DNA from: an uncultured Lachnospiraceae bacterium
Lineage (GTDB): Bacteria; Bacillota; Clostridia; Lachnospirales; Lachnospiraceae
Direction: 5' to 3'
DNA length: 64,000 nucleotides
NCBI GenBank assembly: GCA_910585905.1
Contig: CAJUID010000010.1
Location: 12,305-76,304, forward strand
Shown here: positions 51,447 through 58,450 of the stretch, piece by piece
How positions within the stretch are numbered: position 1 is the stretch's first letter
Layout: each line of letters begins with the position of its first letter
Position numbers and translations under genes: made by a program
The notes under the pieces: generated by a model
Databases searched by the model: none
The model's input: the letters and a program-made list of their open reading frames with translations, nothing else
Told to the model about the DNA's origin: nothing

Positions 51447-51629
51447 CACTACTGCGCATATGTTTTCAGCAGATGTCCTAGACAAATTATTTTGCGTAAA
51501 ATCCTGCGGGATTTAACTTTTGAAATAATATTAAATGTTGTTCGATTTGGTATAGCAAATGAGTTTCCAGAGCATGATGATAAATATAGGTTGTATTTTC
51601 TGTTGAATGAATTACTGTTAGATGGATAA
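51447..51629 (+). pseudogene. Start-less open frame, possible gene remnant
   Basis: A frame without a start codon ends ILRDLTFEIILNVVRFGIAN, EFPEHDDKYRLYFLLNELLL, DG and stop at 51629. Its composition is protein-like (amphipathic helices) and the frame continues beyond the stop with SIEEKLEIIMAVYCILEND. It resembles the helical end of PD-(D/E)XK/Rpn-type transposase-associated proteins, but that is a weak impression. It fills much of the 341 bp between the terminator and the reductase gene. Confidence 0.35.
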
Positions 51630-51705
51630 TCTATAGAAGAAAAGTTGGAAATTATTATGGCAGTATATTGTATTTTGGAGAATGATAAAATAAGGGAGGA
51701 AATGT

Positions 51706-53277
51706 ATGGATACAAATCAGTGGAGAGAGGATTACAAAGAGTTTGAAAAGATTACTAGGCAGTTTTACGCAGGGGAGGTGACTGTGCCGCAATATAAAGG
51801 ATTTTCAGGAGGATTTGGCAGTTATGCCCAGCGGGGTGGAAAGGCCAGTATGCTGCGTTTACGTCTTCCAGGGGGCAGAGTGACAAAAGAAAAGATGAAA
51901 TTTGTTGCAGATAGCATTCGGAAGTATCATATTGATTTGGTTCATTTGACAACTTGCCAGACAATACAGTTTCATAATCTATCTGCAGATACGGTTTGTG
52001 CGCTTGCCGTGGAAGCATTGGATTATGGTATTGTAACAAGGGGCGGGGGAGGTGATTTTCCAAGAAACGTTATGGTTTCTCCGCTTTCTGGTGTAGAAAA
52101 AGGAGAGCGCTTTGACGTGGCACCTTTTGCTGAAAAGGCAGGGGAATATTTAATGGGGCTGATTAAGACGGTAAAGCTTCCGAGAAAACTTAAGGTTTGT
52201 TTTTCGAATTCTCCAGCGAATGTAACACATGCAACGTTTCGGGATTTGGGATTTGTGGCGCGCAGCGATGGCAAATTTGATGTATATAGTGCGGGAGGAC
52301 TGGGAAACAATCCGAAGATGGGTGTTCTTTGTGCCCAGGGAATTGATGGAAGCAAGGTTCTGTACTATATTAAAGCAATGGTAAAGTTGTTTGTTGCATA
52401 TGGAAACTATGAAGTTCGTGCAAAAGCGAGAACAAGGTATATGCAGGATGTTCTGGGAGACAAATATGTAGAAGAATTTCAGAAAAAACTAGAGGAGGCA
52501 TTTCAGGAGGAAGACTTGGATATTGAGGTTTCGGAGATTCTTTATAATAAGTCGGGAGATGGGATATTATCCGGCAGCACAGATAGAGAAGGGGCAGATT
52601 CTCCTGGAAAGAAAGAGTTGGGGGGAAGGGTTATCCCACAAAAACAAGATGGTTTGTACACGGTGGTGTATCATCCGTATGGTGGCTGTCCTTCGCCGCA
52701 GAAATTAGTAGAGATTTGCGATGCCGCCCAGTCAATTGACCAGATAGAGCTTCGGTTGTCACCGGATGAGACAATGTATATTATAAATTTAACTGCTAGG
52801 GAGGCAGAAAAAATGTTGTCAATGACCGATGATGGTGCAGATTCGTTGTTCGGAACTTCTGTTGCCTGCATAGGAGCTTCTATCTGTCAGGTAGGGGCTA
52901 GAGATTCCCAGAAACTTTTAAAAACGCTGATAGATGCTAACAAGGAGTGGAATTTTCCAGATGGGACCCTTCCACAGATTCATATTTCTGGATGTCCATC
53001 TTCATGTGGGACACATCAAATAGGACGGATTGGCTTTCGGGGAGGTATGAAAAAGGTAGATGGCAAACCGGAGCCTGCCTTCTTGCTTTATGTAAACGGA
53101 AGGGATGAAGAAGACTGTGCCCACTTTGGCCAGGAGATTGGAGTAGTTTTGGAGAAAGAGATACCTGCCTTTTTAAAGGCTTTGGGCAATGCAGTAAAAG
53201 GGAGCGGTTTAGATTTTGACACTTGGTATGAAAGCCATGCTGACGAATTTAGGAAAATTGCAGAGGCTTATTTGTAA
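51706..53277 (+). CDS. Siroheme nitrite/sulfite reductase family protein
   Basis: 523 residues, with AGGGAGG 5-6 nt before the ATG. Two ferredoxin-like half domains are present. The siroheme/[4Fe-4S] ligands are CIGASIC (two Cys, 5 apart, near residue 387) and SGCPSSCG (two Cys, 3 apart). The N-terminal substrate-site region shows MLRLRLPGGRVTKEKM and HLTTCQTIQFH. Such hemoproteins carry out six-electron reduction of nitrite or sulfite using ferredoxin. No siroheme-synthesis or assimilation genes adjoin it, so the substrate is undecided. A region about residues 285-310 is variable and hydrophilic. Confidence 0.9.
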   Translation: MDTNQWREDYKEFEKITRQFYAGEVTVPQYKGFSGGFGSYAQRGGKASMLRLRLPGGRVTKEKMKFVADSIRKYHIDLVHLTTCQTIQFHNLSADTVCALAVEALDYGIVTRGGGGDFPRNVMVSPLSGVEKGERFDVAPFAEKAGEYLMGLIKTVKLPRKLKVCFSNSPANVTHATFRDLGFVARSDGKFDVYSAGGLGNNPKMGVLCAQGIDGSKVLYYIKAMVKLFVAYGNYEVRAKARTRYMQDVLGDKYVEEFQKKLEEAFQEEDLDIEVSEILYNKSGDGILSGSTDREGADSPGKKELGGRVIPQKQDGLYTVVYHPYGGCPSPQKLVEICDAAQSIDQIELRLSPDETMYIINLTAREAEKMLSMTDDGADSLFGTSVACIGASICQVGARDSQKLLKTLIDANKEWNFPDGTLPQIHISGCPSSCGTHQIGRIGFRGGMKKVDGKPEPAFLLYVNGRDEEDCAHFGQEIGVVLEKEIPAFLKALGNAVKGSGLDFDTWYESHADEFRKIAEAYL

Positions 53278-53400
53278 TATTTTTCCAAAAAGTATAAAGG
53301 ATTTTTGGAAAAATCCGATATATACAATAACGAGATTTATAAAAAGGGGAATGCCTGCGCATTCCATTCGTAAGAATTCCTTCAAGAGGTGGTGATTTAT

Positions 53401-54081
53401 ATGGCGATTTCAGTAAACGCAAATACACTAGTCAACAATAATACAGTATTGAACACAAAAACAAATATGGCTACCAATTATGTAGCGAAACATGCAGAGC
53501 AGAAGCCGTCAGCAGCAAACCTTAATAGCGAAGGCAAAAGTATTGCCCGGATCATGGAGGGCTCAGATCAGGATAAACAAGAGAATGACAGGCTGCTTCG
53601 AAAGATGCAGCTCTCTAAGACGCGTTTAGATGCATTGGGAGAATATTTTGGAGCAATACAGACTGCAAAAAGGGGCAGTGGGTCAAACGGTTTTGTTATG
53701 TTCCGGCGTGTATCCAATCTGGCGAATACGCAAAAAGAGTACAGAGAATCGGACAATCATAAGAACAAAAAGCTTACAGATACGTTTGTCAGCGATCAGG
53801 TAGATGCACTTCGTGAGCTGCAAGAAGAATTGTTGGAGGAACAGACACGCAGGGCAGAGGAAAATGAGCAAGAGAATGTTCAGAATGATTCTGTTCAGGA
53901 TGAGACAGGACAGAGAGATGTCTCTGCAAATGCGAGGGGGTCGGAGAAAGATAAAACAGCTCAGACAATATCTGCTTCTCAGTCGGAAAAAAAGCAGCAG
54001 GCAGGCGCAAAAGTATATCAAAATAGTTTCGCTAATCAGAAGAAGGGGCAGACAACAGTTAATTGGAGTAGTATGATTTAG
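53401..54081 (+). CDS. Uncharacterised hydrophilic protein, Gln/Glu-rich
   Basis: 226 residues from ATG 53401, with AAGAGGTGGTG upstream. There is no signal peptide or membrane helix. Residues 1-35 are Asn-rich (AISVNANTLVNNNTVLNT). Residues about 55-125 form a helical region with QENDRLLRKMQLSKTRLDAL and GFVMFRRVSNLANTQKEY. Residues about 130-215 are charged and low-complexity (EEQTRRAEENEQEN). I do not recognise a family. The N-terminus loosely recalls short proteins made beside surface appendage or secretion genes, but nothing in the neighbourhood supports that. It is a single-gene unit with two terminators behind. Confidence 0.7.
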   Translation: MAISVNANTLVNNNTVLNTKTNMATNYVAKHAEQKPSAANLNSEGKSIARIMEGSDQDKQENDRLLRKMQLSKTRLDALGEYFGAIQTAKRGSGSNGFVMFRRVSNLANTQKEYRESDNHKNKKLTDTFVSDQVDALRELQEELLEEQTRRAEENEQENVQNDSVQDETGQRDVSANARGSEKDKTAQTISASQSEKKQQAGAKVYQNSFANQKKGQTTVNWSSMI

Positions 54082-54094
54082 TGTAGTGATTTTT

Positions 54095-54126
54095 AGGGCA
54101 CCAGCGCAGGCGGTGCCCTTTTTTTT
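54095..54126 (+). terminator. Terminator, second copy of the GGGCACC hairpin
   Basis: GGGCACC (54096-54102) pairs with GGTGCCC (54112-54118) and is followed by eight T. It matches the hairpin at 31033-31061 except in the loop (AGCGCAGGC against AGCGAAAGC). Confidence 0.9.
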
Positions 54127-54171
54127 CTATTAGTACAACGTTTAGCGATAGTCTTGTTGTGATTAGTAACT

Positions 54172-54228
54172 TTCTAAAAAGGAACAGAATCTTTGGTGCA
54201 AGCACAATGATTCTGTTCCTTTTTAGAA
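54172..54228. terminator. Large perfect hairpin, bidirectional terminator type
   Basis: Twenty-base arms (54172-54191 and 54209-54228) are perfect complements; the loop holds a small GTGC/GCAC stem. A-rich and T-rich ends flank it on both strands. All nearby genes are rightward, so only the plus-strand function is needed. Confidence 0.8.
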
Positions 54229-54276
54229 TTCAGCCGTAAATGGCAACAAATACGGTGTGGATTTTGGGCGATAATC

Positions 54277-54285
54277 TGTTATAAT
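54277..54285 (+). promoter_or_regulatory. Extended -10 promoter of the VTC cluster
   Basis: TGTTATAAT is a consensus extended -10 (TGnTATAAT), about 178 bp before the VTC gene. No good -35 is present, which is acceptable for an extended -10 promoter. The leader 54290-54460 shows no known riboswitch. Confidence 0.55.
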
Positions 54286-54462
54286 ATAAAGTTGTACTTG
54301 TTATTATTTCGTGACAGTTCCTTAGCCAAGGAAAATGGAGGGGGTTCATGGCCGAAGTAATGGCTGCCCTGCTTTTGTAGTAGGATAGCGAGGGGGTGAA
54401 AATTGTTTCCATAACGGGAATCGCAGGGTGCAAGTGAGTTTGGTAAAAGAAATGAGGGGGAT

Positions 54463-55176
54463 ATGGGAAAGGTAAACACAGTATTTAAACGTTATGAAAA
54501 GAAGTATCTTTTGACGGCTAGCCAGTATTGGATGTTTCGGGAATTGGTGGATGAATATATGCAAGTGGATGAGTATGGTGAGAGTACAATCTGCAATATA
54601 TATTATGATACACCAAATTATGATCTAATCAGGGCTTCCATTGAGAAGCCTGTATACAAAGAAAAGCTGCGTCTGCGAAGCTATGGCATTCCTGGACCGG
54701 ACGATCTTGTTTTTTTGGAGATAAAGAAAAAATACAAGGGAATTGTCTATAAGAGGCGCATTGTCCTTCCATTAGAAGAGGCGCGTCAGAGTCTGCAGCA
54801 AGGGGCAGTGGATGAAGAAAAAGGGCAGGTAGCAAAAGAAATAAATTACTTTTTAAAGAGGTATCCTTTGATCCCGAGGGTATATCTGGCTTATGATAGG
54901 ATTGCAATGTTTGGGGTGGAGGATTCTGATTTACGGATGACGTTTGATTTTAAGATACGGAGCCGGGAGGACAAGCTTGATCTGGCAATGGGGGATACTG
55001 GGAAGTTATTGTTTCGGGAGGGAGAAGTTATTCTTGAGGTAAAAGTTAAGGACGTTTATCCTATGTGGTTGATCCAGGGGTTAGAGAAATTATCTATTTA
55101 TCCGCGTTCCTTCTCAAAATATGGCAGTGTCTATAAAGGCACGCTTCTTTCTAATTATGCGGAACATATGCTTTAG
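54463..55176 (+). CDS. VTC-domain polyphosphate polymerase-like protein
   Basis: 237 residues, with GAGGGGGAT before the ATG. The VTC domain is a triphosphate-tunnel fold that makes polyphosphate in yeast Vtc4. Tunnel residues are visible: FKRYEKKYLL, YYDTPNYDLIRASIEK, EKLRLRSYG, FLEIKKKYKGIVYKRR, YDRIAM, and EVILEVKVKD, SFSKYGSVY at the end. In Firmicutes and Clostridia such genes are commonly followed by a DUF4956 membrane protein and by surface proteins, as here, so a role in surface polymer or polyphosphate formation is likely; the activity is inferred from the family. Confidence 0.92.
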   Translation: MGKVNTVFKRYEKKYLLTASQYWMFRELVDEYMQVDEYGESTICNIYYDTPNYDLIRASIEKPVYKEKLRLRSYGIPGPDDLVFLEIKKKYKGIVYKRRIVLPLEEARQSLQQGAVDEEKGQVAKEINYFLKRYPLIPRVYLAYDRIAMFGVEDSDLRMTFDFKIRSREDKLDLAMGDTGKLLFREGEVILEVKVKDVYPMWLIQGLEKLSIYPRSFSKYGSVYKGTLLSNYAEHML

Positions 55177-55228
55177 GGGCGTTGACTTGTTACTATTCAC
55201 GGTTATATAGGTGGAAATGGAGGGGAAC

Positions 55229-55903
55229 ATGTTTGAGAGTGTATTAAACAATTCAATTAGCACGCTAACAATTCAGTCTGCCGCGATTTGTACAGGAGCC
55301 TCCTTGATTTATGGGATGGTTATTGCGGCATGTTATTGTCTAAGTGGAAAAAGTACAAAGGGATTTTGTGTTTCGCTGGTGATACTTCCAGCGTTGGTCC
55401 AGACTGTTATTATGCTGGTAAATGGCAATCTGGGCGCTGGTGTTGCCATTGTGGGGGCATTTAGTCTGATTCGGTTCCGATCTATTCCAGGAACCAGCAG
55501 AGAAATTACTTGTGTTTTTTTTGCAATGGTTGCCGGGCTCGCAGCGGGCATGGGATATGTGACCTACGGGGCATTTATCTGTCTTTTGGTGGGAGCCGTA
55601 ATGGTTTTTCTATCTGTTCTCCCAGTGCATTGCAGGGAGGAGCGGAAACAAATCTTAAAAATTACTATATATGAAGATTTGGATTATACGACAATATTTG
55701 ATGATTTGTTTGAAGAATATTTAAAATCTTGTGAATTACAGACAGTGAAGACAACTAATATGGGAAGTATGTATCAGATTACCTACCGGATTGAACAGAA
55801 AAACCGAAAGAAGGAGAAAGAGTTTATTGATGAACTCCGCTGCCGGAACGGAAATCTGACTATAGTGTGTGGAAGGGAAATTACACCATTGGAGCACTTA
55901 TAG
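55229..55903 (+). CDS. DUF4956 membrane protein
   Basis: 224 residues from ATG 55229, with GGAGGGG about 3-7 nt upstream. Three or four membrane helices (about residues 15-130) are followed by a cytoplasmic domain (about 140-224). The conserved DUF4956 stretch is GNLGAGVAIVGAFSLIRFRS then IPGTSREITCVFFAMVAGLA, ending in ITIYEDLDYTTIFDDL. These proteins regularly pair with VTC-domain proteins and may form the membrane part of the same complex. Biochemical function is not established. It starts 52 bp after the VTC gene. Confidence 0.9.
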   Translation: MFESVLNNSISTLTIQSAAICTGASLIYGMVIAACYCLSGKSTKGFCVSLVILPALVQTVIMLVNGNLGAGVAIVGAFSLIRFRSIPGTSREITCVFFAMVAGLAAGMGYVTYGAFICLLVGAVMVFLSVLPVHCREERKQILKITIYEDLDYTTIFDDLFEEYLKSCELQTVKTTNMGSMYQITYRIEQKNRKKEKEFIDELRCRNGNLTIVCGREITPLEHL

Positions 55904-55973
55904 GGAGTTGTAAATAATTTCTTTATATTTTTTGATACATAAGTAGGAAAGGTTTATGAGGGAGGATAATCAT

Positions 55974-57233
55974 ATGAGTGAGTTTATTAGAGATAAAGAA
56001 GGCATTGGCTGGAGGAGTGAAGTCAAATACCCCGCTGCAGAGCAACGGGGCATGACTAAGCTTCTCTTTAGCAAGTCCGCCCCAAGGGGCGGGGGATTAG
56101 ACCCGTGCGCAGCCGCCAAGTGCAAAGGAACTTTCAGTTCCTTGCAAGCTTGCAGTTGGCTCGTTGCGTACGCGAGAATAAAGTTTTGGGTGGCAGGAAT
56201 AATTCTTATGTTTGTCCTAACACTGGCTTTGCCAGGTTCTTCCAGTGCTGCTGCATCTTCTAAAAAATTGGGTGACGGAAAAATTGCAACTTCAAATGGT
56301 AAATTTAGTATTAATGCAAAGAAAAAGACGGTGACATTAAAAAAGAGCGGGACGTATCAGATATCAGGAAAAATTGGGGCATATCAGGTTGTGATCGGAA
56401 CCAGTGATTTGAAGGTGACAATTGTATTAAATAATGTTACATGCAATAATACAAAAACTTCCTGTATTTATAACAGCAAGAAATCAACCAGTTTGACAAT
56501 TCAGTCTAATAAAGGCAGTAAGAATCAATTTACTGGTCCGGCTAAGTTTGTACTTGCAACAGGAAAGTCCACACCAGATGCAGTGATATTTAGTGATGGT
56601 GATTTAAAATTTGATGGAAGCGGGACGATAACAGTAAAAGACCTCTCCTCTAATGGGGATGCCATTGGAAGTAAGAAAACAATTACAATGTCTTCCGGCA
56701 CAGTGAATGCTTCTTCTAATGCAGCATCAATTCATGCAGATGATATTGTGGTGCTTGGCGGGACACTGATTGCTGCATCGGGGGATACCGCAGTAAAGGC
56801 GTCCCAGACAGTAAGAATAGAGGGAGGAAACTGTCAGATTAATGCTGTTGATAAAGGAATTCAGGGCAAAGCTGGTGTAGTAATTAAAAAGGGGACGATA
56901 AATATACGGACCAGTTGGAAGGATGGGACAAGATTTGAAGACTTCCGCGGAATTACGGCCGGGGTATCTGGTGCTAATGGTAAGAAGCCCGTTGCCGGGT
57001 CAATAGTGATTATGGGAGGCAGTATCTCAATCCATTCATATGGAGACTGCATTCATGCAGCTAACAATGTAACGATCACAGGGGGGACATTTATGCTGAC
57101 AAGTACAAAAGATGATGGGATTCAGGCAAAGTTAATGCTTACTATTAGTGGAAATCCTAAGCTTACCATTCAAGCTGAGGGAAAGAAAGTAAAAGGTGAG
57201 ATTAAAAACATTGCTTCAAACATAAAGTATTAA
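55974..57233 (+). CDS. Cthe_2159-like carbohydrate-binding beta-helix protein carrying an in-frame repeat R insertion
   Basis: 419 residues from ATG 55974, with GGGAGG 8 nt upstream; ATG 55956 is an alternative. Residues 1-15 (MSEFIRDKEGIGWRS) are followed by about 55 residues encoded by repeat R (56020-56182). A signal/membrane segment (FWVAGIILMFVLTLALPG) comes only at about residues 73-90. The mature part is a right-handed beta-helix of the Cthe_2159/DUF4353 kind: LKVTIVLNNVTCNNTKTSCI, then DAVIFSDGDLKFDGSG, SIHADDIVVLGG and a DDGIQAK end. Such proteins bind acidic sugars or cellulose at the cell surface and often accompany VTC and DUF4956. The signal is displaced by the repeat, so secretion may be altered. 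Confidence 0.82.
   Translation: MSEFIRDKEGIGWRSEVKYPAAEQRGMTKLLFSKSAPRGGGLDPCAAAKCKGTFSSLQACSWLVAYARIKFWVAGIILMFVLTLALPGSSSAAASSKKLGDGKIATSNGKFSINAKKKTVTLKKSGTYQISGKIGAYQVVIGTSDLKVTIVLNNVTCNNTKTSCIYNSKKSTSLTIQSNKGSKNQFTGPAKFVLATGKSTPDAVIFSDGDLKFDGSGTITVKDLSSNGDAIGSKKTITMSSGTVNASSNAASIHADDIVVLGGTLIAASGDTAVKASQTVRIEGGNCQINAVDKGIQGKAGVVIKKGTINIRTSWKDGTRFEDFRGITAGVSGANGKKPVAGSIVIMGGSISIHSYGDCIHAANNVTITGGTFMLTSTKDDGIQAKLMLTISGNPKLTIQAEGKKVKGEIKNIASNIKY
56020..56182 (-). repeat. Repeat R, copy 3, inverted and inside a coding region
   Basis: Read on the minus strand it follows copy 2 through both modules: GAATA..CGCG..GCAACGAGCCAA, TTGGCG-type arms, then GACCC, GGGGCG/CGCCCC, GACTTGCTAAAG, AGTCATGCCCCGTTGCT and GCGGGGTATTTGAC. 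It differs in the hairpin loop of module 1, which is about 12-15 bp longer. On the plus strand it is open in the frame of the surrounding gene and codes for VKYPAAEQRGMTKLLFSKSA and onward. Confidence 0.9.
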
Positions 57234-57309
57234 TGAGGTTGGGGTCAAAAGATAACTTGCCTTTGGCTCGTTCTTTATGATGTATTAGGAAGGATAGGAG
57301 GAAATTGTT

Positions 57310-58401
57310 TTGTATTTCTTATTTTTTGTTATACCACTGATTCTTTTGATCCCAGTGTGTCTTTATATGTTTTTTTGGTTTCGGAGGATTTTTTCTCTGT
57401 TTCCAAAAATTTCTAAACGCGTTGGTATTATTCTTTCGGCTGCATTTAGTTTTTTCTGTGCATATCTATCGTGGCCGATGTATCGGTTTGGCGGTATGGT
57501 AATGATTCATTTTCTGGCAGCCAGCATAATAATAGATATCATTTATAAGATGTTGCACAGAAAAATGGGGCAGGTACCTGAAAAGTGGGATAAGGTTTAT
57601 CGAAGTGGAATCATTTCTATATTGATTGTTCTGTCCATTATGGGGTATGGTGTTGTCAATATGCGCCAGGTGAGGGAAACGAGGTATGAGATTACATCGG
57701 ATAAGGTGGAAAATTCCTTGCGGATTGCGGCAATTTCAGATTTGCATTTAGGAACAAATATGGATGCAGATAAACTTTCTGAATATTGCAGTAAAATAGT
57801 GGCTGAAAAGCCAGATATTTTTTTGTTGGCAGGGGATATTTTTGATGAGAATACGGAAAAGGAAGAGATGAAGAAGGCAGCGCAGATTTTTGGTTCTGTC
57901 CAAAGTACATATGGGACATATTATGTACTGGGAAATCATGACCCAAATCAATATGTCAATAAGCCACAATACTCCATGCAGGAATTATGCTATACCCTGG
58001 ATGAGGCAGGTGTTACCGTGCTGCAAGATGAAGTAAGGAATCTGGAGGGGCTTACTGTTGTCGGAAGGGAAGATGCGAGTCGGGCAGGCAGGAAGAGTAC
58101 CAGAGAGTTGGTGAAGGAGGCAGAGGAGGGGAATTTTATTCTTCTGTTGGATCATCAGCCGCTGGAATTAAAAGAGAATGCAGAGGCTGGGGTGGACCTG
58201 CAGATTTCCGGCCATACACATGCTGGACAGATATGGCCTACTGGGATATTGATGCAGCTTTTAGGAGTGAGTGAATTAAATTACGGATATCAAAAGATTG
58301 ACAATATGAATACCATTGTAACTTCTGGAATTGGCGGCTGGGGTTATCCTATCCGCACAGGGAGGCATTGTGAGTATATTATCGTGGATATTCATGCTTA
58401 A
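57310..58401 (+). CDS. Membrane-anchored metallophosphoesterase (YkuE-like)
   Basis: 363 residues from TTG 57310, with AGGAGG about 8-9 nt upstream. Three or four N-terminal membrane helices (to about residue 125) precede a calcineurin-like phosphoesterase domain. Metal ligands are visible in order: ISDLHLGTN (Asp, His), LAGDIFDEN (Asp), YVLGNHDPNQY (Asn, His, Asp), LLLDHQPLE (His) and ISGHTHAGQIWP (two His). The YkuE type acts on phosphate esters such as membrane lipid or nucleotide derivatives; the substrate is not known. It is 76 bp behind the beta-helix gene and may be in the same operon. Confidence 0.92.
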   Translation: MYFLFFVIPLILLIPVCLYMFFWFRRIFSLFPKISKRVGIILSAAFSFFCAYLSWPMYRFGGMVMIHFLAASIIIDIIYKMLHRKMGQVPEKWDKVYRSGIISILIVLSIMGYGVVNMRQVRETRYEITSDKVENSLRIAAISDLHLGTNMDADKLSEYCSKIVAEKPDIFLLAGDIFDENTEKEEMKKAAQIFGSVQSTYGTYYVLGNHDPNQYVNKPQYSMQELCYTLDEAGVTVLQDEVRNLEGLTVVGREDASRAGRKSTRELVKEAEEGNFILLLDHQPLELKENAEAGVDLQISGHTHAGQIWPTGILMQLLGVSELNYGYQKIDNMNTIVTSGIGGWGYPIRTGRHCEYIIVDIHA

Positions 58402-58450
58402 AAAACTGGCAGATGTTTTTGGGGCTGCCGATTAGAAATGGGGACGAAAG

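Noticed and set aside
57236..57260. GGGGTCAAAAGATAA, resembling the arm of the 5944 hairpin
   Set aside because: No complementary arm follows, so it is probably chance.
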